The notes: generated from the letters alone by a model not told the origin. A stretch of 46,406 nucleotides of DNA from Oscillospiraceae bacterium (GCA_022769565.1 JALEJQ010000035.1:1-46406), one strand, 5' to 3'; shown: positions 24,621 through 34,049, counted from the first letter of the stretch. Numbers and translations are program-made.

Positions 24621-26483
24621 ATGAAAAAAACACTGACTAAACGAATAATTATCGCCTGTTCTATAGCACTTGTATTTATGATACTTGTCATATTCTCTGT
24701 GCAAAGTCTGCTTATGCAGAAAACAGCGGCAAATACCGCTTTAACACGAATCGATGACGTTATTTCCAGATTAGTTGTGAACGATGCGGAAACTCAGAAT
24801 ATCATCGACCAGCTCAATTCCGATTTCATATCCAAAGCCGACTCTTTTGCAGAAATGATAGCGCTTGACCCTTCAATAATCGAAGATATGGACAGACTAA
24901 ACGAAATAGCCGTTATGCTTGACGTTGACGAACTTCATGTCACAGATGAAAAGGGAGTTATCCAATGGGGTACCGTTCCCGAATATTTTGGCTTTGATTT
25001 TGCGGCAAGCGATCAGGCAAAGGAGTTTATGCCCATACTTAACGACCCTTCTCTTAAAATTGCGCAGGATGCTCAGCCTAATGGTGCAGAAGGGAAGTAT
25101 TTCCAGTATGTAAGCGTTGCAAGAAAGGATAAAACGGGTATCGTTCAGGTAGGTATCACCCCTACAAGACTTCAGAACCAGATCGAAAAAACAAGCATTG
25201 CCAACGTTCTTGCAGATATAACCGTAGGAAACAACGGCTATGTTATGGCAGTTAACAAGGCTGACGGCACAGTTGCCGCTCATAAAAACGCAGAGCTTAT
25301 CGGTCAGAATTACGCCGACATCGGCATCAGCGAAAAGCTGATGAAGGGCGGCAGCGGTATCGTTGCCAAAATTGACGGCGAAAGCATGATATGCTCCACA
25401 GGCGAGACCGAGGATTATGTGCTTATCGCAGCTATCAGCAGAAGCGAGGCTTTCAGCGGACGTACTTCCCTTGTTGTAATATTCATACTTGCTACGCTTA
25501 TAATGCTTGTTGTTATAGTTATGCTCATTAACGCTGTTGTACAGAAGAACATCATCAAGGGCCTGAACGAGCTTATCGACAATATGCAGGTAATTTCATC
25601 GGGAGATCTTAACACCGAGGTCAATGTAAGGACCTGCCCCGAATATGAGACACTCAGCAACGGCATAAACGCTATGCTTGCTAATATCAGGCGCAACATT
25701 GACGAGACCGTTAAGCTGAACGAGGAGCAGCAGCGTCTTTTTGCCGAAACAACTTCAATTTCCGCAGATATAGGCGTTCAGTCCTCCGAAATGCAGGAGG
25801 TCGCAGCAAGACTTTCCGAGGGTTCCTCCACACAGGCGGCTACCGTTCAGGAGCTTTCCGCTTCCTTCGGCTCCATATCCGAGCAGATAAAAAGCAGCGC
25901 AGAGTCGGCTAAAAACGCAAGCAAGATCTCCGAAGAAACAACCAAGAGCGTTGACAACGGCGCAGCAAAACTTTCGGAAATGCAGACTGCTATGTCAAGA
26001 ATAGAAGAATCCTCCACAAAGATAGGCAATATCGTAAAAACTATCGACGATATCGCTTTCCAGACAAATATCCTTGCCCTCAACGCAGCAGTTGAAGCCG
26101 CAAGAGCCGGTCAGCACGGCAAGGGCTTCGCCGTTGTTGCAGACGAGGTAAGAAACCTTGCAAACAAGAGTGCAGAGGCTACAAAGGGTACTGCCAAACT
26201 TATTGAAGAGACCAAGCAGGCTGTTTCCGAGGGTGCGCAGATAGCAAACGAGACCGCCGAGCAGCTCCGTTCCATGATGAGCGGCATTGCGGAAAGCAAC
26301 CGTCTTATCGAAAACATCGCAGTTGCAGCAGATGAACAGGCAGAAGCCTTCAGCCAGATCTCCGACAGCATGATGCAGATATCAACTGTAGTTCAGCAGA
26401 ACGCCGAGATCTCCGCCAGCGCCGAAGAGACCGCAAGAAAGCTGGACGAACAGGCACGTTCCCTCAAGGCTTTGTTTGAATAA
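24621..26483 (+). CDS. Methyl-accepting chemotaxis protein
   Basis: A 620-residue transmembrane chemoreceptor. An N-terminal helix (about 9-31) is followed by an extracellular Cache-like sensor (35-275; [22 protein letters not shown] is a typical core at about 158-179), a second membrane helix (285-307), a HAMP linker and a long cytoplasmic coiled-coil rod. The CheA/CheW-binding tip is intact: [21 protein letters not shown], then [26 protein letters not shown] precedes the ATG. No CheA, CheW, CheY or flagellar genes are in the window. With the pilus locus 4 kb away it could steer twitching rather than swimming (inference). The ligand is unknown. Confidence 0.94.
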   Translation: MKKTLTKRIIIACSIALVFMILVIFSVQSLLMQKTAANTALTRIDDVISRLVVNDAETQNIIDQLNSDFISKADSFAEMIALDPSIIEDMDRLNEIAVMLDVDELHVTDEKGVIQWGTVPEYFGFDFAASDQAKEFMPILNDPSLKIAQDAQPNGAEGKYFQYVSVARKDKTGIVQVGITPTRLQNQIEKTSIANVLADITVGNNGYVMAVNKADGTVAAHKNAELIGQNYADIGISEKLMKGGSGIVAKIDGESMICSTGETEDYVLIAAISRSEAFSGRTSLVVIFILATLIMLVVIVMLINAVVQKNIIKGLNELIDNMQVISSGDLNTEVNVRTCPEYETLSNGINAMLANIRRNIDETVKLNEEQQRLFAETTSISADIGVQSSEMQEVAARLSEGSSTQAATVQELSASFGSISEQIKSSAESAKNASKISEETTKSVDNGAAKLSEMQTAMSRIEESSTKIGNIVKTIDDIAFQTNILALNAAVEAARAGQHGKGFAVVADEVRNLANKSAEATKGTAKLIEETKQAVSEGAQIANETAEQLRSMMSGIAESNRLIENIAVAADEQAEAFSQISDSMMQISTVVQQNAEISASAEETARKLDEQARSLKALFE

Positions 26484-26502
26484 ACCATTCCTATAAAATT
26501 TC

Positions 26503-26567
26503 GGGCGGATAATATCCGCCACTACAAAACCATATATCTAAAAAATAGGGGCGGCTATCAGCCGCCC
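26503..26567. repeat. Paired GGGCGG hairpins (dispersed repeat, copy 1)
   Basis: Two hairpins: GGCGGAT/ATCCGCC (26504-26520) and GGGCGGCT/AGCCGCCC (26549-26567), separated by an AT-rich 28 bp. Both carry the flank TAGGGGCG or its near variant on the outer or inner side. The same pair, in the opposite order, is at 40490-40566. The second hairpin, followed by ATTTTATT, may act as terminator for the chemoreceptor gene. Confidence 0.75.
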
Positions 26568-26601
26568 ATTTTATTATAAGGGAACCTCTAAAAAATTCAT
26601 C

Positions 26602-27849
26602 TTAATGCGAAACAAAGGGCAGAGCTTTTCCTGCCGTACTGCTTCGTACTTCGGTTATCATTTCCCGTATATCAAGGAAAGAATCAACTATAACAGGGTC
26701 GAAATCAACGCCTCTGCCGTTCTCGATAATGCGGAAGCACTCCTCAAGGGGCATTGCCTCACGGTAACAGCGCTTCTCCGAAACTGCATCAAAAACATCG
26801 GCGACCGACATTATTCTTGCGGAAAGCGGAATATCCTTGCCGGAACGTCCCTCGGGATAGCCCTTTCCGTTCCATTTTTCGTGATGGAAGCGTGCAACGT
26901 CATACGCCATAGCCCTGTAATCCTTGTCGGAAACATGGAAAAAGGTCTCACGAATTATCTCTCCGCCCTTTTCCGCATGAGTTTTCATTACGCCGAACTC
27001 CTCTTCGGTAAGCCTTCCCGGCTTGCAGAGTATGCTGTCGGGGATAGATATTTTCCCTATATCGTGAAGCGGCGCAACCATTGCAAGACACTCCACAAAC
27101 TCGTCCGTTATCTTATCCGCATATTCCTCCGTTTTCTGCAGCTCACGGGCAAGCAGCTCCGCATAAATGCTTGTTCTTCTGATGTGTCCTCCTGTGTTTT
27201 CGTCACGATTTTCGACCAAGGTGGCAAAGCCGTATATCATATCCTGATTATGCATAAGAAGGTGCTCATAATTATCGGCGTTATCACTCAGCAGCTTTGA
27301 AGTTCTGTCTGTCAGAAGCTGCAGCAAAGCGGCAAAGCTTATAAGAACCATAAGCCTCGGAAGTATGCTGAAAAACACCAGTCCGTGCATTGTGGTGAAA
27401 TTTTTGTCCGGCCGCCAGTTAAGGAAATAGCCGGCAAACTGACCGCAGACGGTAACGACTATTGTTATCAACGAGGACAGTCTTGTCAGCTTCTTGGAAA
27501 AATACATTCCTGCAATAGCTATAGGGTATGCGTACATCACAACAACGTGATATGTAAGGGTAGTTGTAACAATCAGGATAAACAACGCCGCAAACACGAC
27601 ATACAGATATTTCATCCATTTTTTCGATGTGCCGAATATCTTGTTCAGTATCTTAGGCGTTATCAGCAGAACTGCGCTTATAACATAGGCAATAGTCATT
27701 GCAGGCATATAAATGGTAAAAACGCCCACCAAATTCAGGATAAAAACGACCGAAAATATTGCAAAGGTTATAAGCATAACATTTGCCACGCTGCGGTTTG
27801 CGTCTTCTTCGTTTTTGTTTATTATCTTGCTTAATGTTGCATTGCTCAC
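26602..27849 (-). CDS. Membrane HD-GYP phosphodiesterase (c-di-GMP hydrolase)
   Basis: A 415-residue protein with six or so N-terminal membrane helices (about 22-190) and a C-terminal HD-GYP domain (200-400). Metal and signature residues are present: HDIGKISIPDSILCKPGRL, HHEKWNGKGYPEG (GYP intact) and ARIMSVADVFDAV. HD-GYP enzymes hydrolyse c-di-GMP to GMP. I start at GTG 27849 with AGGGGATGT upstream; the ATG at 27870 lies only a few bases from the predicted transcription start and lacks a binding site. It is divergent from the WYL regulator. It would oppose the cyclase at 3317. The membrane part has no recognised sensor family. Confidence 0.92.
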   Translation of the reverse strand: MSNATLSKIINKNEEDANRSVANVMLITFAIFSVVFILNLVGVFTIYMPAMTIAYVISAVLLITPKILNKIFGTSKKWMKYLYVVFAALFILIVTTTLTYHVVVMYAYPIAIAGMYFSKKLTRLSSLITIVVTVCGQFAGYFLNWRPDKNFTTMHGLVFFSILPRLMVLISFAALLQLLTDRTSKLLSDNADNYEHLLMHNQDMIYGFATLVENRDENTGGHIRRTSIYAELLARELQKTEEYADKITDEFVECLAMVAPLHDIGKISIPDSILCKPGRLTEEEFGVMKTHAEKGGEIIRETFFHVSDKDYRAMAYDVARFHHEKWNGKGYPEGRSGKDIPLSARIMSVADVFDAVSEKRCYREAMPLEECFRIIENGRGVDFDPVIVDSFLDIREMITEVRSSTAGKALPFVSH

Positions 27850-27881
27850 CCGATCACATCCCCTGAACATTCTTTTGGGAA

Positions 27882-27910
27882 ATTATATCACATTTTGTCT
27901 TATACGTCAA
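27882..27910 (-). promoter_or_regulatory. Promoter of the HD-GYP gene
   Basis: TTGACG (27905-27910), 17 bp, TATAAT (27882-27887) on the minus strand. Confidence 0.8.
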
Positions 27911-27950
27911 TAAAACTTTAATTTTTTCCTTGAAAGGAATAGTTATAATT

Positions 27951-28856
27951 ATGAAAATATACAGGCTCATAGGAATTTTATCAATACTTCTGCAAAAGGA
28001 CAGGGTCACTGCCTCGGAGCTTGCGGAAAGGTTCGAGGTGTCACGCCGCACCATAGTAAGAGATATTGAGGACATAAACAAAGCAGGCATACCCGTTGTT
28101 TCCTACAAGGGTCAGGGCGGCGGAATATCTGTAATGGAGGGCTTTAAAATGGACCGCACCCTTCTTTCCTCCGAGGATATGAAAGCCATTCTTGCCGGTC
28201 TGCAAAGCCTTGACAGCGTAAGCGGAACAAACCGTTACCGTCTGCTTATGGATAAGCTGTCTGCGGATAATTCCCCCCTTAACGCAGGACAAAGCATTAT
28301 TATCGACCTTGCCGCATGGGATAAATCGGCGGTTGCGGACAAGATAGGACTTATTCGCACCGCAATTGAAAATCGGGAGAAGATAGCCTTCACCTATTAC
28401 TCCCCCGACAGCGAAAGCAGGCGCACTATCGAGCCTTATCACCTTGTTTTCCAATGGTCAAGCTGGTATGTGTGGGGCTTCTGCGAAAAGCGGCAGGACT
28501 GGCGTATGTTCAAGCTGACACGACTTGCAAAGCTGCAATGCACTGGCGAAAAATGCAGGGAGCGCACCGTTCCCCAATACACCTGCGACAAGCTGCGCCA
28601 CACAAAAGGCAGCATTGAAGCCGAAGTGCGGTTCGACAGGTCGGTAAAATGGCGCATTATTGACGAATTCGGCACGGAGCTGCCCCAATATGATGAGGAC
28701 GGAAATATACTGCTCCGCTTCACATGGTCGGACGTTCCTTCATTTTTTCAGTATATACTTACATTCGGCGATAGGGCTGAGATACTTTCCCCCGAGGAAT
28801 ACAGGCAGGAATTTTCCGAGCTTTTAAAGAAAATATTCCATAAATATGACATATAA
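27951..28856 (+). CDS. WYL-domain transcription regulator
   Basis: A 301-residue cytosolic DNA-binding protein. Residues 1-55 are a DeoR/HTH_11 winged helix (LIGILSILLQKDRVTASELAERF, VSRRTIVRDIEDINKAGIPV). The WYL domain follows at about 130-215 (REKIAFTYYSPDSESRRTIEPYHLVF, WSSWYVWGFCEKRQDWRMFKL) and the C-terminal WCX-type region completes the standard architecture. ATG 27951 follows AAAGGAAT. It is divergent from HD-GYP and lies 153 bp before a three-gene operon in the same direction, which it may control. WYL proteins respond to small ligands or nucleic acids; the ligand here is unknown. Confidence 0.92.
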   Translation: MKIYRLIGILSILLQKDRVTASELAERFEVSRRTIVRDIEDINKAGIPVVSYKGQGGGISVMEGFKMDRTLLSSEDMKAILAGLQSLDSVSGTNRYRLLMDKLSADNSPLNAGQSIIIDLAAWDKSAVADKIGLIRTAIENREKIAFTYYSPDSESRRTIEPYHLVFQWSSWYVWGFCEKRQDWRMFKLTRLAKLQCTGEKCRERTVPQYTCDKLRHTKGSIEAEVRFDRSVKWRIIDEFGTELPQYDEDGNILLRFTWSDVPSFFQYILTFGDRAEILSPEEYRQEFSELLKKIFHKYDI

Positions 28857-28970
28857 CATAAGAGAACCCAATAAATTCCAAGGCATTACGGGGCAATTTC
28901 GGAAATGAAAAGCGCAGATAATTTTTGGGAGATCCGTTTTTAATGCGCCATATAGTTGTCACATTAGCCG

Positions 28971-28979
28971 TGATATACT
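28971..28979 (+). promoter_or_regulatory. Extended -10 promoter of the three-gene operon
   Basis: TGATATACT is an extended -10 (TGnTATACT) 31 bp before ATG 29010; no -35 at 17 bp spacing is convincing, which fits activator dependence. Confidence 0.4.
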
Positions 28980-29009
28980 TATTACAAATAACACGGGAGG
29001 ACAAATCAT

Positions 29010-29735
29010 ATGGACATAAATTTTGCCAAGATCCCCCCTTGCGGAGGAAACTGCGAAGGCTGCGGACATTTTCAAAGCGGCGAATGTGCAGGCTGCATTA
29101 AAACCGGCGGAAAATGCGTAAAAATGTGGGACAACGGCTGCGAAATTTTCTCCTGCTGCGAAAAACAGGGTGTGAAATTCTGCGGACTTTGCGGAGAATT
29201 CCCCTGTGAATGGCTGAAAAGCAAGGTTGCGGAGTGGGATAAGGACGGCATAGGGCGCCTTGCTTCTCTTGCAGAGGAATACCGCCGCCGAAGTGCCGTA
29301 TTTTCGGAGCAGCTGCCGTCCCTTTGGGAGAAAATAGGCACTCACGGCGTTATGACCCTGTCAACCTGCTCGGAGGGCAGAGTAACATCACGGTCTATGA
29401 GCGTTGTTGTAATAAATGGGAAATTCTACTGCCAGACGGACGAAAACTACCTTAACAGACAGCTCCGTGAAAACCCAAGCGCCGCCCTGTGCGTGGGCAG
29501 CTTTTCTATAGAGGGGGTGTGCCGCATTATCGGAAAGCCCTTACAGCACGAAGCCTTTATGGCGGCTATGAGAAAGCATTTCCCCTCGGCGGCAGAACGT
29601 TGGTCGGAACAACCGTCGGAATGTGTCCTTGAGTTAACGCCCCGTATTATTTATTCGTGGATATACGAAAACGACATACCCTATACGGAATATTGGGACT
29701 TTGAAAATATGACATATCATAAGGAGAGAAAATAA
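29010..29735 (+). CDS. DUF3795 zinc-cluster / PNPOx-like flavin protein fusion
   Basis: A 241-residue protein. Residues 1-75 are Cys-rich with a DUF3795-like spacing (PCGGNCEGCGHF, GECAGCIKTGGKC, CCEKQGVKFCGLCGEFPC), probably binding zinc or Fe-S. Residues 100-230 resemble the FMN-binding split barrel of pyridoxamine-phosphate-oxidase-like proteins (GVMTLSTCSEGRVTSRSMSVVV, FYCQTDENYLNRQLRENPSAALCVGS). ATG 29010 follows GGGAGG. It is the first gene of the operon, 2 nt before the next. These flavin barrels often reduce or sequester small molecules; the substrate is unknown. Confidence 0.82.
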   Translation: MDINFAKIPPCGGNCEGCGHFQSGECAGCIKTGGKCVKMWDNGCEIFSCCEKQGVKFCGLCGEFPCEWLKSKVAEWDKDGIGRLASLAEEYRRRSAVFSEQLPSLWEKIGTHGVMTLSTCSEGRVTSRSMSVVVINGKFYCQTDENYLNRQLRENPSAALCVGSFSIEGVCRIIGKPLQHEAFMAAMRKHFPSAAERWSEQPSECVLELTPRIIYSWIYENDIPYTEYWDFENMTYHKERK

Positions 29736-29737
29736 CT

Positions 29738-30286
29738 ATGCCAAGACCTGTTACAAAAAAAGAACTTACCGAAGCCGCAAATGCAAACTATGAAAAGCTC
29801 TTTGCATTTATTGAAACAATGACGGAAAAGGAGCTTGACACACCCTTTGATTTTTCGTCACTTAACAAAAAAGAAGCGCATTGGGCAAGGGATAAAAACC
29901 TCCGTGACGTTCTTGCACACCTGTACGAATGGCACAGGCTGTTGCTTGAATGGACAGAGGCAAACTTAAAGGGAGAGGAGCGCCCCTTTATCCCCAAGCC
30001 GTACAGCTGGAAAACCTACGGCGATATGAATATTGAATTTTGGAACAAGCACCAAAGCACCGAACTGAATGCAGTCACCGAAATGCTGAAAGGCTCCCAC
30101 AGCGATGTTATGGCACTCCTTGACAGCTTCTCCGATGAAGAACTGTTCACAAAAGGCGTTTACAAGTGGATTGGCGGCAGCACCTTAGGCTCGTATTTTA
30201 TCAGCGTTACCGCAAGCCACTACGATTGGGCGTTAAAGAAGCTCCGCACACACAGAAAGCTGCTTTCGGCAAAGGAGGGTGCGTAA
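29738..30286 (+). CDS. ClbS/DfsB-family four-helix protein
   Basis: A 182-residue soluble helical protein of the ClbS/DfsB (formerly DUF1706) group: MPRPVTKKELTEAANANYEKLF, DKNLRDVLAHLYEWHRLLLEW, KPYSWKTYGDMNIEFWNKH and the C-terminal ISVTASHYDWALKKLR. ClbS hydrolyses the cyclopropane of colibactin in producers; most other members are uncharacterised. ATG 29738 lies just after the stop of the previous gene and its TAA overlaps the next ATG (TAATG), so the three genes are translationally coupled. Confidence 0.85.
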   Translation: MPRPVTKKELTEAANANYEKLFAFIETMTEKELDTPFDFSSLNKKEAHWARDKNLRDVLAHLYEWHRLLLEWTEANLKGEERPFIPKPYSWKTYGDMNIEFWNKHQSTELNAVTEMLKGSHSDVMALLDSFSDEELFTKGVYKWIGGSTLGSYFISVTASHYDWALKKLRTHRKLLSAKEGA

Positions 30287-30924
30287 TGGACAAATTTGAC
30301 TTCAAAAAAGAGTACAAGGACTTATACCAGCCCTCCGCAAAGCCCTCTGTCACAGACGTTCCCGAAATGATATTCATAGCCGTTGACGGAAAAGGCGACC
30401 CTAACACCTGTGAGGAGTACAAAGCCGCAATGGAACTGCTCTACGGCTTGTCCTTTACCATAAAAATGTCAAAGCTGAACGGAACACAGCCGGAAGGGTA
30501 TTTTGAATATGTAGTACCGCCCCTTGAAGGACTTTGGCGTCAGGAAAACACCTACGGCATAGACTACTCACGCAAAGCAGACTTTATCTGGACTTCAATG
30601 ATACGCCAGCCGGAATTTGTGACCCCGAGGGTGTTTGAAGCCGCAAAAGCCGCACTTGCAAAGAAAAAGCCGCACCTTGACGTATCAAAGGCACGGCTTA
30701 TGAAATTCACCGAGGGTCTGTGTGTTCAGATAATGCACAAAGGATCTTTTGACGACGAGCCTGCAAGCATTGAAAAGCTGACACGGTTTGCTGCGGAAAA
30801 CGGCTATGAGCAGGACTTCTCCGAAAGTCGCCTTCACCACGAAATTTATCTTTCCGACCCGAGAAAATGCGCTCCCGAGCGGCTTCGGACGGTGATACGT
30901 CACCCGATAAGACCTGCCCGATGA
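30286..30924 (+). CDS. GyrI-like small-molecule-binding protein
   Basis: A 212-residue protein of the GyrI-like/SOUL-type fold seen as stand-alone effector-binding domains: VPEMIFIAVDGKGDPN, AMELLYGLSFTIKMS, YVVPPLEGLWRQ and DEPASIEKLTRFAAENGY with a C-terminal HHEIYLSDPRKCAPERLRTV, a very typical ending. GyrI-like domains bind or, in some cases, hydrolyse xenobiotics. The ATG overlaps the preceding stop; a longer frame to the left lies in the upstream gene and is rejected; AAAGGAGGG is the ribosome binding site. It is convergent with the following 967-residue gene, with only 48 bp between. Confidence 0.85.
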   Translation: MDKFDFKKEYKDLYQPSAKPSVTDVPEMIFIAVDGKGDPNTCEEYKAAMELLYGLSFTIKMSKLNGTQPEGYFEYVVPPLEGLWRQENTYGIDYSRKADFIWTSMIRQPEFVTPRVFEAAKAALAKKKPHLDVSKARLMKFTEGLCVQIMHKGSFDDEPASIEKLTRFAAENGYEQDFSESRLHHEIYLSDPRKCAPERLRTVIRHPIRPAR

Positions 30925-30972
30925 TCAGCAGCAGGACATAATTTTTCCGCACAAAAGGGGGGAGTTATTCAT

Positions 30973-33876
30973 TTACACGTTAAGCACCGCTTCGGAATAG
31001 AGCCTTACACCCCGTGCGGAATTGGGATGAATATGGTCAATAAGATAGTAACCGCAGGGCTTTTGTCCGATACGCTCCGCAATAAAGCCGTTTGGGTCAA
31101 TAAATGTATCGCCGCTGCTGCCGCAAAGAGCTTCAAGCGCCGCAGAATACTCATTGTTAAGAGTGGTCTTGTCCTCGAAAGAAAGAGGGCAGAAGGGGTC
31201 GCCGTCAATGGAATACCAAGGCGCAATAAACACAAATTCCGCTTCGGGCGCTTTCTCCGCAATAAGCTGCCGCAGCCTTGAAATGCTGTCCGCATAGCTT
31301 TCGGCGGTCATTGCACACTGCGTTTCGTCACGGTACCGCACATCGTTTGTGCCTATAGCAATAACGTAAAGCTCCGCCTTCGGTATCGCACCTGCATTTT
31401 CAATAAGGTAGGACACCGCTGCTCCGCCCTTTGAAAAGTTCATCACCTCTGCGGAAATATGCTCCTCTATAGGTTCATACCAGGGACAGCCGCCGTTTTT
31501 GGTGCCCTCCGTAATGCTGTCCCCCACAAAGCACACCGTTTCCGCCGCTCTCAGCTTCGGCAGAAGCGCTCCGTTCTCCATTTCTTCCGTTATTTCAAGA
31601 CCTGTAGTTTTAGTTCTGACAAATCCGTTTTCATTGAAAAGATAGCTTTCCGTTATACCTGAAACATCGGGACAAACTCCAAGCACGGCGTTCATTACTG
31701 CATTGTGGGCGTTCTCCGCACGTTCATAATCGTCCGTACTGAGCTGTTTTCTCAAAACTTCGTTATACTGTATCTCATAAACGGGCAGGGCACGGTAATT
31801 GCCGTCAATGGGCGACTGGGTATAAAGCGGAACAACGCCTCCGCCGATTAATTCCTTGGTTTCCCTGTCAATATAAACGTCGATAAGTGCGCTTGCGTCG
31901 CCCTGCTTCTCCCTGTAAATATTGGCAAAATTGCCGGGGCAATAGGCGGTAAACACCTTTTTTCCGCCGTATTCTTCTATAAGAGCAGGCTCGGCGGCGT
32001 GGGCGTGGTCACCGAGGATAATGTCAGCGCCGCACTCCTTGAATATTTCAAACCACACCTTCTGTTCCTCGTCAATGCCGTTGGAAAACTGAGTGCCTAT
32101 ATGGGGCAGGACTATGATAAGATCGGGCGAATACGCCTTTGCTGCTTCAAAATCACTTTGAACGCCGCTTTTCAGCTTTTCAAACAGCTCTCCCTCTGTG
32201 CCGCAAATTATAGATGTAACAAAGCTGTCCGCAAGGGCTTCGGGCGCATATCCGTTGCTGCCGTAGGTATAGGCAAGCACCGCAAATTTTATCCCGTCCT
32301 TTTCAACGATCTTCACACGGGAGCTTTCCTTTTCCTCATAGCTTCTGTAGGAGCCTGTGTGTTCAAGCCCTGTTTTGTCAAGAATGTCAAGCGTGCGGAA
32401 CGCTCCTGCGTCGCCTTTGTCAAGAAGATGATTGTTTGCAGTTGTAACAAGGTCAAAGCCTGCATTTTTCACATTTTCCGCAAATTCATCGGGATAATTC
32501 AGCGCAAGCTCCTTGCTGTCGTCAAAATTGCTTGTGGAATACCCTGCTTCCTCCCCTGCCATTGGTCCTTCAAACACGCCTATTGCAAGGTCGGAAGCGG
32601 AAATATGTGGTGCAGCATACTCGAACACATCGGAAAAATCATATCCCGAACCGTTATATCCCCTTTTAACCTGATCTTCAAGCAGGATAAGGTCGCCTGC
32701 AAAGGTAATACGGAAAGCGCTGTCAAACTCCGCCTTTTCCTCATCATCCATAACGGGATAAAACACATCTTCGCTTTCCGCAGCCGATGCTTCTTCCGCA
32801 ATGTCCGTGTCAAAGCTGAAGCCGTCATATTCGTTTATTACTATGCTGCCCACAAAGCAAAGCGCAACCGCAGCTGCGGTAACTCTTGCCAATATATCCG
32901 CCCTGCCCTTCTTTTTTTCGGAAGTACCCGTCAGCAGCTCCGCTCCTGCCTTGATATAAGCGTTGAGCAGACCTGTCACAAGATCGTTTCCGAAAGCAAG
33001 GCATATAATTACCGAGCAAAGAAAAGCGGCGGCAATTACCCATTCCTTTTCTCCGAATATATCTCCGAAAAGCAGCGTGATCGGTCTGTGAAGAAGGAAT
33101 ATGCCGAGAGAATTTCTGCCTGTCATTGTGAAAAAGGGCAGCTTTTTGTCGGGAGAAACAGCTCTCAGCGCATATATTGCAAGAAAAGCCGTAACAAACA
33201 GCCCTATCCGTCCGAATGCGTCCATAGGCAGCTCATAGCTATACATAAGAAGCGCCGAATCGGAATAATCAAAAAAGCTGTACGCCCCAAAGCCGGCAGC
33301 AGCCGCCCCTATAAGAGCCGCAAGACCCCAAAGGAGCCGTTTTGCCTTGTTTTTGCAGATAAGGCTTTGTGACTTTTCCTCCGTAAGCAGGTAGCCTGCC
33401 ATGTAAAAGGGGTAAAATGAGATTATTCTGGCTATGGCAAAGGTATTGTCGATCGAATCGTAAAAGCCCGCAAACAGGGAAACTGCAAAAAGTATAAGCT
33501 GTATATCTCTGAATTTGGCAAGGTACGGAGCGGTAACTCTCCACACTGCCAGCGCAAGGATATACCAGCAGGAATACACAGGCTCCAGCAGCGAATTGAA
33601 GCCGTAAGCAAGCCCCATAAGGCTGTTGAAGATAAAATATATGAATATAAGTCCCGAAACCGACTTAAGGCTCCGTGAATTCTCACTCTTGCCGAAATAT
33701 CCCGATACAAAAACAAATGCCGGCATATGGAACATATATATTGCGTCAACTATGCTGCCGGTAACGGGCGTATCCCTAAGTCCGTAAAGGCAGTGGGCAA
33801 AGACCACAAGAAATATGAGCAGCCCTTTTATGTTGTCCCAGTATGCGCTTCTGAGCTTTTCACCGCTGTTCCCCAT
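30973..33876 (-). CDS. Three-domain surface enzyme: acyltransferase-3, CapA-like, SGNH hydrolase
   Basis: A 967-residue fusion. Residues 10-305 are an acyltransferase-3 (OatA/fucose-4-O-acetylase-like) membrane domain: DNIKGLLIFLVVFAHCL with His28, then about nine helices. A further membrane helix near 330-348 leads outside to a CapA/PGA_cap metallophosphatase-like domain (388-700): ITFAGDLILL, TANNHLLDKG, LPHIGTQFSNG, DHAHAAEPALIEEYGGKKVF. Residues 780-967 are an SGNH/GDSL esterase with GDSITEGTK (Ser787), GTND (842-845) and the catalytic DHIHP (947-951). ATG 33876 has GGGGGA nearby. It is monocistronic with its own promoter. It is likely to acylate and remodel a surface glycan; substrate unknown. 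Confidence 0.88.
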   Translation of the reverse strand: MGNSGEKLRSAYWDNIKGLLIFLVVFAHCLYGLRDTPVTGSIVDAIYMFHMPAFVFVSGYFGKSENSRSLKSVSGLIFIYFIFNSLMGLAYGFNSLLEPVYSCWYILALAVWRVTAPYLAKFRDIQLILFAVSLFAGFYDSIDNTFAIARIISFYPFYMAGYLLTEEKSQSLICKNKAKRLLWGLAALIGAAAAGFGAYSFFDYSDSALLMYSYELPMDAFGRIGLFVTAFLAIYALRAVSPDKKLPFFTMTGRNSLGIFLLHRPITLLFGDIFGEKEWVIAAAFLCSVIICLAFGNDLVTGLLNAYIKAGAELLTGTSEKKKGRADILARVTAAAVALCFVGSIVINEYDGFSFDTDIAEEASAAESEDVFYPVMDDEEKAEFDSAFRITFAGDLILLEDQVKRGYNGSGYDFSDVFEYAAPHISASDLAIGVFEGPMAGEEAGYSTSNFDDSKELALNYPDEFAENVKNAGFDLVTTANNHLLDKGDAGAFRTLDILDKTGLEHTGSYRSYEEKESSRVKIVEKDGIKFAVLAYTYGSNGYAPEALADSFVTSIICGTEGELFEKLKSGVQSDFEAAKAYSPDLIIVLPHIGTQFSNGIDEEQKVWFEIFKECGADIILGDHAHAAEPALIEEYGGKKVFTAYCPGNFANIYREKQGDASALIDVYIDRETKELIGGGVVPLYTQSPIDGNYRALPVYEIQYNEVLRKQLSTDDYERAENAHNAVMNAVLGVCPDVSGITESYLFNENGFVRTKTTGLEITEEMENGALLPKLRAAETVCFVGDSITEGTKNGGCPWYEPIEEHISAEVMNFSKGGAAVSYLIENAGAIPKAELYVIAIGTNDVRYRDETQCAMTAESYADSISRLRQLIAEKAPEAEFVFIAPWYSIDGDPFCPLSFEDKTTLNNEYSAALEALCGSSGDTFIDPNGFIAERIGQKPCGYYLIDHIHPNSARGVRLYSEAVLNV

Positions 33877-33916
33877 AATTTACGTTCCCCCGTTGTTACT
33901 CAGTGTATTTTATTCC

Positions 33917-33945
33917 ATTATAATACAAAACTGTAACGGTGGCAA
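33917..33945 (-). promoter_or_regulatory. Promoter of the three-domain surface enzyme gene
   Basis: TTGCCA (33940-33945), 17 bp, TATAAT (33917-33922) on the minus strand. Confidence 0.75.
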
Positions 33946-34020
33946 TAAAAATTTACCGCAACCCTTCCTAATAAACATTATGCACAGTACGAAAACGATT
34001 AAATTTGTTTAATATTACAA

Positions 34021-34049
34021 TTGTAAATGGAAGTCGTATAGTGTATAAT
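34021..34049 (+). promoter_or_regulatory. Promoter of glgP
   Basis: TTGTAA (34021-34026), 17 bp, TATAAT (34044-34049). Confidence 0.75.

Noticed and set aside
31999-33372. 457-codon open frame on the plus strand inside the three-domain surface enzyme gene
   Set aside because: Antisense to well-conserved CapA and acyltransferase motifs; composition is biased (Cys, Lys, Phe) and there is no start signal.
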